A stretch of 64,000 nt of DNA from Aidingimonas lacisalsi (GTDB lineage: Bacteria > Pseudomonadota > Gammaproteobacteria > Pseudomonadales > Halomonadaceae), in assembly GCF_008079445.1 (NCBI RefSeq), contig NZ_VRYH01000003.1:542466-606465 (forward strand), given 5' to 3'. The translations under genes and the position numbers were made by a program. Positions 43,891 to 54,738 of this stretch are shown in pieces. Below the pieces are notes generated by a model. That model was not told the DNA's origin, did not search any database, and saw nothing but the letters and a program-made list of their open reading frames with translations. The first letter of the stretch is position 1. Every line of letters starts with the position of its first letter.

Positions 43891-45270
43891 ATGACCCATG
43901 CCCCGGCCACGCGTTGGCGAGGCCTTCTGGTTCCCCCGATTATCGCTGCGCTGGCGGTGGTCGGTTGCGTTGTGCTGGCCTTGCTTGGCCACTACCTCTG
44001 GTTTCTGTTTGCTGCACTTTTCACCATGCTGGTGCTGGGCGTTCCCATCGCCATCGGTCTGGCAGGCTCGTGTCTGCTCTACATACTGCTGGTGGGACGC
44101 ATCCCGGATATCGTGGTCGTCCACCGCATGATCAACGGGGTCGACAGTTTCCCGCTGCTGGCGATTCCTTTCTTCATCCTGGCCGGTAACCTGATGAACA
44201 ATGCCGGTATCACGACGCGCATTTTCGACTTCGCCAAGGCATTGATGGGCTGGATGCGCGGTGGTCTGGGACACGTCAATGTCGGTGCCAGTATCGTATT
44301 TTCCGGTATGTCCGGGGCGGCGGTCGCCGATGCCGGCGGCCTGGGCACCATCGAAATCAAGGCGATGCGAGATGCCGGTTACGACCAGGAGTTCGCCGTG
44401 GGCATTACGGCAGCGTCATCGACCATCGGACCGATCATTCCGCCAAGCTTGCCTATGGTCATCTATGGCGTGATGGCCTCGGCATCGGTAGGGCAGTTGT
44501 TCGTTGCCGGTCTAGTCCCGGGATTGCTGATGGGTGTCGTCCTGATGCTGATGATCACGCTGCTGGCGCGTCGGCGTGGTTACCCGCGTGATGCCAGTTT
44601 TGCGCTGCCGGTATTGGGCCGGACGTTCGCCCGGGCGTTTCTGTCATTGTTGACGCCGGTCATCATCGTCGGCGGCATTCTATCCGGTGCCGTGACGCCG
44701 ACCGAGGCAGCCATAGCGGCGGTCGTCTACGCACTGTTCCTGGGGGGTGTGGTCTATCGGACCCTGACTTGGCAACGCCTGCTCAAGGTCAGCATGGAAA
44801 CCATCGAGACGACGGCGGTGATTCTGATGATCGTGGCCGGTGCATCGATCTTCGCCTGGATCCTGACCAGTAATCAGGTTACACAGCATCTCGTCAGTCT
44901 CATGGGGCCGTTTGCGGATAATCCGGTTGCCGTGCTGCTGCTGATCAATCTCATCTTGATCGTGGTGGGCTGCTTCATGGAAACGATTGCGGCCATCACC
45001 ATTCTGGTGCCGGTGTTGTTGCCGCTTGCGGTCGGCGTGGGTGTGGATCCGGTGCATTTCGGTGTCATCATGGTACTCAATTTGATGATCGGACTACTGA
45101 CGCCGCCGGTGGGCATGGTGCTCTATGTCCTGTCCAAGGTGTCGCATATCTCGTTCGAGAAATGCATGCGCGGCACCTTGCCATTCCTGGTACCGTTGGT
45201 GGCCGCGCTGTTGCTGGTCACCTTCATTCCGGCCATTTCCATGTGGCTGCCGACGCTTGTTTATCGATAA
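43891..45270 (+). CDS. TRAP transporter large membrane subunit (DctM family)
   Basis: The 459-residue protein has about twelve hydrophobic segments and DctM signatures such as PFFILAGNLMNNAGIT, FSGMSGAAVADAGGLGTIEIKAM and IIPPSLPMVIYG. It is the sodium- or proton-coupled channel subunit of the TRAP system. It ends three bases before the next gene, so the Ldh-type dehydrogenase is in the same operon. Confidence 0.93.
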   Translation: MTHAPATRWRGLLVPPIIAALAVVGCVVLALLGHYLWFLFAALFTMLVLGVPIAIGLAGSCLLYILLVGRIPDIVVVHRMINGVDSFPLLAIPFFILAGNLMNNAGITTRIFDFAKALMGWMRGGLGHVNVGASIVFSGMSGAAVADAGGLGTIEIKAMRDAGYDQEFAVGITAASSTIGPIIPPSLPMVIYGVMASASVGQLFVAGLVPGLLMGVVLMLMITLLARRRGYPRDASFALPVLGRTFARAFLSLLTPVIIVGGILSGAVTPTEAAIAAVVYALFLGGVVYRTLTWQRLLKVSMETIETTAVILMIVAGASIFAWILTSNQVTQHLVSLMGPFADNPVAVLLLINLILIVVGCFMETIAAITILVPVLLPLAVGVGVDPVHFGVIMVLNLMIGLLTPPVGMVLYVLSKVSHISFEKCMRGTLPFLVPLVAALLLVTFIPAISMWLPTLVYR

Positions 45271-45273
45271 GGG

Positions 45274-46359
45274 ATGACGATGAAATCGGGAAATGACGAT
45301 GTGGCACGAGTCGATGCCGCTGACCTGAAAGTCTTCATGGGCGATGCCTTGCGACATTGCGATGTCGATGACGCCAGCGCTGAAGCCGTTTCCCGTGCCT
45401 TGTTGACGGCGTCGAGCATGGGCGTCGATAGCCATGGATTGCGCTTGTTGCCGCATTATGTCAACGCCGTACGAGGTGGACGTATCAAGGCAAGCCCGAC
45501 GATGCAATTTCACCAGCAACTTCCGGCCATCGGCTATCTGGATGCCGATGATGGCTTCGGTCATCTGGCGGGTTACAAAGCCATCGACCAGGCGTGTGCA
45601 ATGGCCGAGGCGTGCGGTATCGGTGCCGTTGCGGTCGGCAATTCGTCCCATTTCGGGGCGGCGGGATGCTATGCCCTGGCAGCCGCCGAGCGGGGAATGA
45701 TCGGCATGGCCGTGTGCAATTCCGATCCTTTCGTGCGCCTGCATGAGGGCAAAGCGCCGTTTCACGGTACCAACCCGATTGCCTTTTCGGCACCGGTCGA
45801 GGGGCAGCTTCCCTACCTGCTCGATATGGCTACCAGCACTATCCCCTGGAATCGCGTGCAGCAGTATGGCGCCATCGGGCGTGAATTACCGCCCGATGTG
45901 GCCGCCGATGCGGCGGGGGAGGTGACTCGTGATCCTGCGTCGGTCGCTTCGTTGCTTCCTCTGGGGGGCGCCAATTTCGGCTTCAAGGGAGCCGGTCTGG
46001 CGGGCATGGTCGAAGTGTTGAGCTCGACACTGACCGGTATGCTGAATGGGTTCCGCCTGCTACCCATGGGGGGCCCCGATATGTCGACTCCGCGCGGTGT
46101 CGGGCATTTTTTCCTGGCCATGCGACCGGAAGCATTCAGCAATCGGGAGACCTTTCAGGCCAGCATGCGCGAGTATCTGGACGATCTGCGTTCCCAACCA
46201 GCTCTCGACGACGCCGAGGTAATGGCGCCCGGCGACCGTGAATGGCGCTGTCAGGCCCGTCGTGACGCCGAGGGCATACCGCTGGACGCTGCCAACCTGG
46301 CAGCCTACGAAAGCCTGGCTGACGAGTTGGGGATCTCGCCATTGGCCGTGCACGATTGA
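45274..46359 (+). CDS. Ldh-family NAD(P)-dependent 2-hydroxy acid dehydrogenase (copy 1)
   Basis: The 361-residue protein belongs to the malate/L-lactate/ureidoglycolate dehydrogenase family. It has SMGVDSHGLRLLPHYV with the catalytic His near residue 52, GNSSHFGAAGCYA near 125 and GTNPIAFSAP near 168. It would reversibly oxidise a 2-hydroxy acid, in context the acid sugar imported by the TRAP system or a breakdown product. A second family member lies at 50.6 kb with modest similarity. Confidence 0.88.
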   Translation: MTMKSGNDDVARVDAADLKVFMGDALRHCDVDDASAEAVSRALLTASSMGVDSHGLRLLPHYVNAVRGGRIKASPTMQFHQQLPAIGYLDADDGFGHLAGYKAIDQACAMAEACGIGAVAVGNSSHFGAAGCYALAAAERGMIGMAVCNSDPFVRLHEGKAPFHGTNPIAFSAPVEGQLPYLLDMATSTIPWNRVQQYGAIGRELPPDVAADAAGEVTRDPASVASLLPLGGANFGFKGAGLAGMVEVLSSTLTGMLNGFRLLPMGGPDMSTPRGVGHFFLAMRPEAFSNRETFQASMREYLDDLRSQPALDDAEVMAPGDREWRCQARRDAEGIPLDAANLAAYESLADELGISPLAVHD

Positions 46360-46435
46360 TGATGGCCAAGCAACATAGGGCATGAATGGAGTAACATGGG
46401 CGCATGCAGATAGCCGTGGCGAGGAGTGCTAGCGA

Positions 46436-47161
46436 ATGAGTCGATACAAGGTGGAGCGGAAAACGCTCTCCGAACAAGTGGCTGAACAACTGGAAGTGGA
46501 TATTCTCGAAGGCCGCTTGAAGGAAGACGACCAACTACCGACCGAGCGTGAATTGATGGAGCAGTTCGGCGTGGGTCGGCCTGCGGTTCGGGAAGCCTTG
46601 TTCTACCTGCAGCGCCTGGGATTGATCGCCATCAACAGCGGAACCCGTGCACGGGTCATTCGTCCCACCGCCGAGGCCGTAATGGCACGTCTATCCGGGG
46701 TGACCCGGCAGTTACTGGTCAAATCGGAAGGTCAACAGTATTTTCAGGAAGCGCGCGCCATGTTCGAGATTTCGCTGGCGCGATATGCGGCGTGTCATGC
46801 GACCGACGAGGACCTCATGCGCTTGCGTGGGGCACTTGAAGCCAATCGTGACGCCCTGGGGCACGAGGCGCGTTTCAAACGCTCCGACAATGATTTCCAC
46901 GGGGTATTGGCATCGATCGCCTGCAACCCCATCTTCGATGCCATCCACGATGCGCTGTCCGAATGGCTTGACGACCGGCGTGCCGAAGTATTACAGCAAA
47001 AGGGCGAAGATCAAGCGGCCTTGCAGGCACATACCGAAATCATCGAGGCCATTGAGTCACGCGACCCCGACGCCGCCGAGGCGGCCATGCGTCGCCACCT
47101 CGACCGGCACTACGGCACCTACATGGAACTCAAGAAGCGGCTCTCTCAAAAGGCCGAGTGA
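46436..47161 (+). CDS. GntR-family (FCD) regulator of the sugar-acid cluster
   Basis: The 241-residue protein has a FadR-type winged helix (LSEQVAEQLEVDILEGRLKEDDQLPTERELMEQFGVGRPAVREALFYLQRLGLI) and an FCD domain with histidines (NDFHGVLA, HTEIIEAI, RRHLDRHYG). It resembles NanR-type regulators. As the last gene of the TRAP operon and the only regulator within 35-56 kb, it is the best candidate for the GTATGACA-type sites in front of the surrounding operons. Confidence 0.88.
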   Translation: MSRYKVERKTLSEQVAEQLEVDILEGRLKEDDQLPTERELMEQFGVGRPAVREALFYLQRLGLIAINSGTRARVIRPTAEAVMARLSGVTRQLLVKSEGQQYFQEARAMFEISLARYAACHATDEDLMRLRGALEANRDALGHEARFKRSDNDFHGVLASIACNPIFDAIHDALSEWLDDRRAEVLQQKGEDQAALQAHTEIIEAIESRDPDAAEAAMRRHLDRHYGTYMELKKRLSQKAE

Positions 47162-47194
47162 CCACGCATCATCCTGTTCGGTCCATGTCCGGGA

Positions 47195-48838
47195 CTATAG
47201 CGAGACGCCGCGTTTCCAGGGAATGAAATCGAGCTGTTCGAGTTGCACGGCGCGTGGACGATAGCGCCCGGACGCCGTATCGATGCACCTCTGCAGCATC
47301 TGTGCTGCCAACTCATCGATCTGCGCTTCGCCGCGAATGATCGGGCCGGCATCGAAATCGATCACATCGGGCATGCGCTGGGCCAACTCACTGTTACTGG
47401 CTACTTTGAGTACCGGCGCGATCGGGTTGCCGGTCGGCGTGCCCAAGCCGGTTGTAAAGATCACCAGGTTGGCGCCGGAGCCCACCAGTGCCGTTGTCGA
47501 TTCGACGTCGTTGCCTGGCGAACAGAGAAGATTCAAGCCGCGATGCTGGTGAGGCTCGGTGTAATCGAGGACATCGACTATGGGGCTATCGCCGCCTTTC
47601 TTGGCTGCGCCTGCGGATTTCATGGCATCGGTGATCAGGCCATCTCGAATGTTGCCGGGAGACGGGTTCATCGAGAAGCTTGCGCCAACGGCAGCCGCGT
47701 GACGCTGATAGGCTTCCATCAGTTGCTGGAAGCGCTCGGCGACCTGGTCACTGCGGCACCTGGCCAGCAACTCGTGCTCGACCCCGCATAGCTCGGGGAA
47801 TTCGCTGAGTATGCCACTGCCGCCCAGGGCCACGAGACGGTCGATGGTGGCGCCGACCATGGGATTGGCCGACAGGCCAGAGAAACCGTCGGAACCGCCG
47901 CACTCGACACCGATGGTGAGTTTCGAGAGCGGCGCCGGTGCACGTTCGCAACGGTTGGCGTCGGCCAGTCCGTCGAAGATGGTGCTCAACGCCTGGCGAA
48001 TCAGGTCGGTCTCGCTGTGAGTGGCCTGTTGCTCGAAGTAGTGTACCGGTCGCAGGCCTTGCGGATCGCGTTCAGTGATGGCCCGACTGAGCATGTCCAT
48101 CTGCGCTTTCTGGCAGCCCAGGCTAAGCACGGTAGCCCCCGCGACGTTGGGGTGGCAGATGTAGCCGGCCAGCAAACGACACAATGCCTGAGCATCGTCA
48201 TCGGTCCCGCCGCAGCCGTGGGTGTGCGTCAGGAACCGGACGCCGTCGACATTGGAGAACAAACGTTCCTGTGTGGTTTCGCCGGGGAAGGTGTCAACCG
48301 TCTCGCCGCGCAACAGGGACCGAGCCATACGTTTGTAGTCGCGGTACGGGTCGTCGCCGAGGGCGTCGGCTACACACTGGCGCAGCACCTCGATATTGCG
48401 GTTTTCACAGAATACCAGCGGCACGACCAGCCAGTAATTGGCCGTTCCCACCTGGCCGTCGGGGCGGTGGAAACCATCGAATGTCACCCCCGTGAAGGCG
48501 CTGACATCGGGAGCCTGCCACTCATCATGACGCGTCTGGGGCTGACTATTGTCGGTGGAGTGCTCGGTATTGCCGGTGGTGATGGCCTGGCCTTCGCCGA
48601 TCGGGCGGGTGGCACGACCCACCGTCACGCCGTACATCACGACAGTGTCACCTTCCGCGAGTGGGTGGAGGGCGAACTTGTGCTTGCGCCGAATGGGTTC
48701 AGCAATGCATATCACCCTGCCACCGTCCTCGATCTCGGTACCGACATGGAGGTCCTTGAGCGCCACACGCACATTGTCGGCGGCATGGACACGCAGACTG
48801 GGTTGTTGATGGGTATCACTGGCTATTGTTCGACTCAT
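47195..48838 (-). CDS. UxaA-family sugar-acid dehydratase (altronate/L-fuconate type)
   Basis: The protein of about 547 residues has an N-terminal SAF-like domain (HAADNVRVALKDLHVG ... GDTVVMYGVTVG) and the large UxaA/GarD domain with HTHGCGGTDDDA and ECGGSDGFSGLSANP metal-site motifs. Family members dehydrate D-altronate, galactarate or related acids. Campylobacter fucose loci also carry UxaA-like proteins, so L-fuconate or a relative is possible here. The start is uncertain between 48844 and 48838; I take 48838 for better ribosome-site spacing. Confidence 0.87.
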   Translation of the reverse strand: MSRTIASDTHQQPSLRVHAADNVRVALKDLHVGTEIEDGGRVICIAEPIRRKHKFALHPLAEGDTVVMYGVTVGRATRPIGEGQAITTGNTEHSTDNSQPQTRHDEWQAPDVSAFTGVTFDGFHRPDGQVGTANYWLVVPLVFCENRNIEVLRQCVADALGDDPYRDYKRMARSLLRGETVDTFPGETTQERLFSNVDGVRFLTHTHGCGGTDDDAQALCRLLAGYICHPNVAGATVLSLGCQKAQMDMLSRAITERDPQGLRPVHYFEQQATHSETDLIRQALSTIFDGLADANRCERAPAPLSKLTIGVECGGSDGFSGLSANPMVGATIDRLVALGGSGILSEFPELCGVEHELLARCRSDQVAERFQQLMEAYQRHAAAVGASFSMNPSPGNIRDGLITDAMKSAGAAKKGGDSPIVDVLDYTEPHQHRGLNLLCSPGNDVESTTALVGSGANLVIFTTGLGTPTGNPIAPVLKVASNSELAQRMPDVIDFDAGPIIRGEAQIDELAAQMLQRCIDTASGRYRPRAVQLEQLDFIPWKRGVSL

Positions 48839-48893
48839 GCCCATGACTCCTGACCCTCTCGTGTTGGTGTCGTGATGCCTCAGGAGGTACCTG

Positions 48894-49745
48894 TCAGGCG
48901 GTACTATCGGCAACGACGTTCTGACTCTGCTCACCGAGCCCCTCGATACCCAGGCGCATGCGTTGACCGGGTTTGAGATAGACCTTGGGATTCTGCCCCA
49001 TGCCGACACCTGGCGGTGTGCCGGTCGAGATGACATCGCCGGGTTGCAGACTCATGAACTGGCTCAAGTAACTGATCAGGTAAGGGACCTGATAGACCAT
49101 GGTCCGCGTGCTGCCGTTCTGATAGCGCTTACCGTCGACTTCCAGCCACATGGCGAGATCTTGCGGGTCCTTGATTTCGTCGGGGGTGACCAGCCAGGGG
49201 CCCATCGGGCCGAAGGTATCGCAGCCCTTGCCCTTGTCCCAGTTGCCGCACCGTTCGAGCTGGAATTCCCGTTCGGAGACATCGTTGATGACACAGAACC
49301 CGGCGACATGATTCATGGCATCCTGTTCATCGACATAGCGGGCTTCGCTGCCGATGACCACGCCGAGTTCCACCTCCCAGTCGGTCTTCTGCGAGCCGCG
49401 CGGAATGATGACATCGTCATTGGGGCCGCAGATAGCGCTGGTCCACTTATTGAAAAGAACCGGCTCGGCCGGAACTTCCGCGCCGGTTTCGGCGGCATGG
49501 TCGGAATAGTTGAGACCGATGCAGATGAACTTGCCGACGCGTCCTACGCAAGGGCCGAGGCGTTCACCGGGATCGACGGCCGGCAGCTTGGCGGGATCGA
49601 GCTCGGCCAGGTCGGCCAACTGGTCGCGGCTCAGGTGATCACCGGCCAGGTCGTTGATATGCGCGGAGAGATCGCGGATGACACCCTGGTCGTCCAGAAG
49701 TGCGGGCTTTTCATGGCCACGCGGGCCGAAACGCAACAGTTTCAT
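48894..49745 (-). CDS. FAH-family 2,4-diketo-3-deoxy-L-fuconate hydrolase-like enzyme
   Basis: The 283-residue protein matches the short FAH family that splits 2,4-diketo-3-deoxy sugar acids into pyruvate and lactate. Visible are GKFICIGLNYSDHAAETG near residue 70, the metal-binding DWEVELGVVIG near 120 and GDVISTGTPPGVGMG near 240. It is 18 bases downstream of the ketodeoxyfuconate dehydrogenase, supporting this pathway step. An alternative TTG start at 49751 has better spacing from GAGGA, so the exact N-terminus is open. Confidence 0.9.
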   Translation of the reverse strand: MKLLRFGPRGHEKPALLDDQGVIRDLSAHINDLAGDHLSRDQLADLAELDPAKLPAVDPGERLGPCVGRVGKFICIGLNYSDHAAETGAEVPAEPVLFNKWTSAICGPNDDVIIPRGSQKTDWEVELGVVIGSEARYVDEQDAMNHVAGFCVINDVSEREFQLERCGNWDKGKGCDTFGPMGPWLVTPDEIKDPQDLAMWLEVDGKRYQNGSTRTMVYQVPYLISYLSQFMSLQPGDVISTGTPPGVGMGQNPKVYLKPGQRMRLGIEGLGEQSQNVVADSTA

Positions 49746-49763
49746 CGTCAATAGGTCCTCGTA

Positions 49764-50573
<810 letters not shown>

Positions 50574-50637
50574 CTAGCCTGACTGTCATCTCGAGTATGG
50601 AACAGTTTGGACGGCTTGCCAATTACGGTTTCCATTC

Positions 50638-51690
50638 TCAGCATGGATCGGGGAACGGGACGTTCAACTTACTGGCCCATTCAGAAAGTACGTCAGCCAC
50701 TCCAGGAGGTAATGGTATGCCCTCTTGACGATGAGTTTGGCGTAAAGCCAGCGCACGTTGACCGGGTATGCGAACCGGAGACTCTCCTGTCGGCACCGGA
50801 TTGGACCGGCAGGATTCAATCAGGAACGCTGTCTCCGACGTGAAGGAGGGCAGGCCACCAAAAGCTTCTGGATCAAGTAGTTGCACGAATACGGAAGCGC
50901 CCCACTGTGCCGGTTCCTGAGCGCGGCCATGACCAGCGAGCCCAGACGTGAAGGCTTCCACCATGAGGCCGAGCGCATACCCTTTATGGCCATGGTCGAT
51001 ACCACCCACAGGGAGAATGCTGCCTTTGGGCTCATTGAACAGTACGCTGGGGTCAGTGGTGACCTGGCCAGAAGCGTCTTTCAGCCATGGATGAGGTAAC
51101 CGCTCGCCTTGCTTGTGTAGTCTGCCAACCATGCCATTCGTCGTGATGGAGGTGCTGATGTCCAGCAAGACGGGGTCTGACGTCGTCGGGAACCCAACGG
51201 CGATCGGGTTGGGAGAGTGGGTGGCTTCCAGTCCGCCATGTGGTGCCACGGACCTGGCGGCTGGGTCCGACGAGTGTATGACGACCATCATTCCTCGGTC
51301 AGTTGCACGCTTCAGATAGGCGGCAAGACATGCAATATGGTTGGAGCGGTGAATCGTGATCGTCCCGGTCCCATAAGTTTCCGCCTTCTTCATTGCGTCA
51401 TTCATGGCTTCGACAATAAGCCACGGGCCAGGCAGATAACGACCATCCCAATTGGCGACGGCGGGACGTTCGGAGATTATGTCAGGCGAGCCCGTTTTGG
51501 CCATGCGTCCCGACTCGATTTCAGCCAAATAGGGTCCCAATAATTGAAGTCCATGCGTCGTATGTCCCATGAGGTCGGCTTCGACCAGAATTTCGGCGAC
51601 AGTGCTTGCTTTCTCGTCATCCAGGCCAGCGTGTCGCAGGATGTCGTGACCAAACTCCTGCATTCTTGAGGCATTGTATGTCGTCTGCAT
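50638..51690 (-). CDS. Ldh-family 2-hydroxy acid dehydrogenase (copy 2)
   Basis: The 350-residue protein is a malate/L-lactate dehydrogenase-family enzyme with MGHTTHGLQLLGPYL (catalytic His near residue 42), HRSNHIACLAAYL near 110 and GGIDHGHKGYALGLMVE near 220. GGGAG is five bases before ATG 51690. It is the last gene of the iron-ADH/Tct operon. Base composition rises towards normal in this gene compared with the AT-richer tctA next to it. Confidence 0.87.
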   Translation of the reverse strand: MQTTYNASRMQEFGHDILRHAGLDDEKASTVAEILVEADLMGHTTHGLQLLGPYLAEIESGRMAKTGSPDIISERPAVANWDGRYLPGPWLIVEAMNDAMKKAETYGTGTITIHRSNHIACLAAYLKRATDRGMMVVIHSSDPAARSVAPHGGLEATHSPNPIAVGFPTTSDPVLLDISTSITTNGMVGRLHKQGERLPHPWLKDASGQVTTDPSVLFNEPKGSILPVGGIDHGHKGYALGLMVEAFTSGLAGHGRAQEPAQWGASVFVQLLDPEAFGGLPSFTSETAFLIESCRSNPVPTGESPVRIPGQRALALRQTHRQEGIPLPPGVADVLSEWASKLNVPFPDPC

Positions 51691-51756
51691 AACGGCTCCC
51701 GGGCAGCTGTGAGTGCGTTTCGTTTCCATGTATCGACAGATCCATGGTAAATCCGC

Positions 51757-53268
51757 TTATCTTGATACGGTGTCTTCTATTCGCATGCCCCTGATTCTTT
51801 TTACGCAACTAATGATTAGTGGCGATACCCAAATTAGTATGACAATAACGCCAAGAGTGGCACTTATCGGGCGTGAGAAAAAACTCAGAAAATTGCCGTC
51901 GGTACGCATCATTGCGCTCATGAAATTATTTTCAACCGTTCCTCCTAGTACTAAACCTAATATGGCAGGGGCCATCGGAAAGTCGTTTCTTGATAGTACG
52001 AACGCGATGCCACCTACAATCAGCATCAGCCAAATATCAATGATGCTATTGTTGATGGCAAAAGCGCCGACAATGCAGAAGCAGAGTATGATTGGCATCA
52101 AGATTTTGCTTGGTGTCAAGATAAATATCTTGGATAGCCGTATGGCCATGTATCCTATCGGCAGCATCATAAGGTTGGCGATGATGAAAACAATAAATAG
52201 TGCATAAATAAGTCCGGATTCATCCATGAATATTGTTGGGCCAGGGTTCATGCCCTTCATATATAGTACCCCAATGACTATCGCCGTAATGGAGTCCCCC
52301 GGAATACCAAATACGAGCGCAGGAACCCATGCCCCGCTTATGCCCGAATTGTTGGCGGAACTAGCATCCACTATACCCTCGATGTTACCTGTCCCATAGG
52401 CCTTTCTATCTTTGGACATGGACTTTCCCATCGCATAAGATATCCACGCTGCTATATCTGCGCCGGCACCTGGGAGGGCACCTATGAAGGTCCCGATAGT
52501 ACTACCGCGAAGAACATTCTTCTTGTATTTCATCAAATTATGAGGCGCGTTCTTGAATATGCTATCTTTCGAGATCGCGGCAATCGTCTTTTTCTCGGAA
52601 CTCGAACCGTAATAGCTCATCAATTCACTTAAAGCGAACATGCCTATCATGACTGGTATAAAGTTAACTCCACCCATTAGGTCCGGGATTCCAAAGGTAA
52701 AACGTGGAGCTCCACTCATCATGTCCAGGCCAACTGTAGATAACATGATTCCAAATAATAAGGAGAGGAAGGCCTTGGTCTTTGAACCGAATGAAATGAA
52801 TATAGAGCATGTCAAGCCAAGGATGGCAAGCCAGAAGTATTCGAACGCGCTAAACTGTAACGCTACCTCAGCTAGTGATTGAGCGACGATGATCAATACG
52901 ATCGTACCAAATATTCCACCAAAAACTGAGCATATAAGGTTTGTGCCCAGTGCTTCCCGAGCCTTGCCTTTTTGAGCCAGTTGATAGGATTCGGAAACAT
53001 AAGCTGCTGATGCAGGGGTTCCTGGAATATTTAAGTAAGTTCCTGGAATGTCACCAGAAAATATGGCCATGGCTGAAGTCGTCACAATGGCAGCTATAGC
53101 TGGTGTCGGATCCATATAGAAAGTGATAGGTACCAGTAATGCAACGGCCATGGTCGCTGTCAAACCTGGAATTGCGCCAACAAAGATTCCAAATAGGGCG
53201 GATAAAGCTATCACTAACAAGACATCTAGCGAGAAAACGAGGTGAGCCCCATTGATTACAGCATCCAT
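51757..53268 (-). CDS. tctA: Tripartite tricarboxylate transporter, large membrane subunit (TctA)
   Basis: The 503-residue protein has about twelve hydrophobic segments and TctA-family motifs: GLTATMAVALLVPITFYMDP near residue 35, YLNIPGTPASAAY near 80 and GALPGAGADIAAWISYAMGKSMSKD near 265. It forms the membrane channel with TctB and receives solute from TctC. The coding sequence is noticeably AT-richer than the rest of the window. It overlaps tctB by 13 bases. Confidence 0.93.
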   Translation of the reverse strand: MDAVINGAHLVFSLDVLLVIALSALFGIFVGAIPGLTATMAVALLVPITFYMDPTPAIAAIVTTSAMAIFSGDIPGTYLNIPGTPASAAYVSESYQLAQKGKAREALGTNLICSVFGGIFGTIVLIIVAQSLAEVALQFSAFEYFWLAILGLTCSIFISFGSKTKAFLSLLFGIMLSTVGLDMMSGAPRFTFGIPDLMGGVNFIPVMIGMFALSELMSYYGSSSEKKTIAAISKDSIFKNAPHNLMKYKKNVLRGSTIGTFIGALPGAGADIAAWISYAMGKSMSKDRKAYGTGNIEGIVDASSANNSGISGAWVPALVFGIPGDSITAIVIGVLYMKGMNPGPTIFMDESGLIYALFIVFIIANLMMLPIGYMAIRLSKIFILTPSKILMPIILCFCIVGAFAINNSIIDIWLMLIVGGIAFVLSRNDFPMAPAILGLVLGGTVENNFMSAMMRTDGNFLSFFSRPISATLGVIVILIWVSPLIISCVKRIRGMRIEDTVSR

Positions 53269-53732
53269 TGTTTCACCTCATTGAAAAGTTCACCCTGAGG
53301 GAGGGGGATGAGTAAATACTTTGAAAAAATGAAGTATATGAGTGAAGACATTACAATTGAGGTTATAGCTGCAATTAAGATTGGTGTTTTTCTCGCTTTC
53401 ATCAAGACGAACATGATCAAGCCTATTGTCGTCAATGCGCCCAGCATATCGCTGAACGTTATGTAGAAAATAATCATTACGACTGGCAAAAGGGAGTGCA
53501 TGAGTGATTTCCACTCTATTGGCTCCCGTTGCCGAAATCCACTTGAAGCCATGACAATCTTTATGTTGGACGAAGCCATGAGAAGTCCACCAAGACAAAA
53601 TCCCCCTCCTACCAAGGAGGGGAAAAGTGATGGACCAAAGCTAAGACTAGGCAGTGTAGGAAATTGCTGAGCTGTGTAGATGATCGCACCGCCAGCAATG
53701 ATGAAGCCCAGCCCAATAAGGAAGTCCCTCAT
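53256..53732 (-). CDS. tctB: Tripartite tricarboxylate transporter, small membrane subunit (TctB)
   Basis: The 158-residue protein has about four hydrophobic segments and the TctB-like FIIAGGAIIYTAQQFP opening. Position between tctC and tctA, with overlap of tctA, fixes its identity although the family is weakly conserved. It is AT-rich like tctA. Confidence 0.88.
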   Translation of the reverse strand: MRDFLIGLGFIIAGGAIIYTAQQFPTLPSLSFGPSLFPSLVGGGFCLGGLLMASSNIKIVMASSGFRQREPIEWKSLMHSLLPVVMIIFYITFSDMLGALTTIGLIMFVLMKARKTPILIAAITSIVMSSLIYFIFSKYLLIPLPQGELFNEVKQWML

Positions 53733-53742
53733 TATTTGGCCC

Positions 53743-54738
53743 CTAGTCGGCTGCTAACCCAACTTGCTGAACGATATCTCCGAACACGGCATCCATTTCC
53801 TCCATTAAATTACCGAATTCCTCGGCATTCCTCCATTCGGTACCGAAACCCTGTTCAGACATGAAGTCTTGATAAGTATCGCTGTTATAGGCGTCTTCAA
53901 GGGCTGATTCCAAAGTGGACACAACCTCCGGATCCATACCCGTAGGACCTGCGATACCACGCCATTCCCCAACTTGGTAATCGGTACCCAATTCTTCTTC
54001 AATCGTGGGTACATCGGGAAAGCTAGGAATCCTTTCAGGAGCCATGACACCGAGACTCTTGACGCGTCCCGCTTCGATCATGGAACGTGCCTCGGGCACG
54101 GAGCTTGGGACGATGTCTATCCCCCCTGACGCCAGTTCCGTCATGGCTGGAGCCGCCCCTTCACTAGGAATCCACCTGACTTTATCTGCCGCCATGCCTT
54201 GGTCCATGAGGAAGCCGGCGAATGCCAAGTGCCAGACCCCGCCTTGACCCGTACCTGATGCGGTGAAGGTGCCCTTGGGCTCTTCACGGATAGCTTCGAC
54301 CAACTCCTCCAGAGAGTCGTAGGGAGCATCGCTCGCAACCTGGACCCCAGGGAAGTCATAGTTGATCTGGGCAATTGGCGTGAAGTCACGATAGGTCAGA
54401 TCCGTGAGCCCAAGCCAATGCATCATATTGACTTCGCCCGTTGCCAGACCAATCGTGTAACCATCCGGGTCAGCGTTGCTTATTGCCGTGTGGCCGACAA
54501 CGCCACTTCCCCCTGTTCTGTTGACGACGTTAACCGTTTGTCCGAGCTGTTCCTCCAAGGCTTTGCCTATGGTCCGGGCCGTTGCATCCGTTCCACCTCC
54601 GGCTGCCCATGGAACAATGAGGGTGATCGGGCGCTCTGGATAATCCGCGAACAAGGGGCCAGAAGCGATAAGTACTGTCGCGGCAATGCTTGATAAGAGT
54701 GTCGTTTTTACAGTCTTTTGATTTTGTTTGATAAACAT
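53743..54738 (-). CDS. tctC: Tct-type solute-binding protein (Bug family, TctC)
   Basis: The 331-residue periplasmic protein has a signal peptide (KTTLLSSIAATVLIASGPLFA, cleavage near residue 31) and the Bug-family start YPERPITLIVPWAAGGGTDATAR. GGSGVVGH near residue 75 and the DVPTIEEEL block are also typical. Bug proteins bind carboxylates. I use ATG 54738, with AGGTG upstream. It lies 10 bases before tctB. Confidence 0.92.
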   Translation of the reverse strand: MFIKQNQKTVKTTLLSSIAATVLIASGPLFADYPERPITLIVPWAAGGGTDATARTIGKALEEQLGQTVNVVNRTGGSGVVGHTAISNADPDGYTIGLATGEVNMMHWLGLTDLTYRDFTPIAQINYDFPGVQVASDAPYDSLEELVEAIREEPKGTFTASGTGQGGVWHLAFAGFLMDQGMAADKVRWIPSEGAAPAMTELASGGIDIVPSSVPEARSMIEAGRVKSLGVMAPERIPSFPDVPTIEEELGTDYQVGEWRGIAGPTGMDPEVVSTLESALEDAYNSDTYQDFMSEQGFGTEWRNAEEFGNLMEEMDAVFGDIVQQVGLAAD

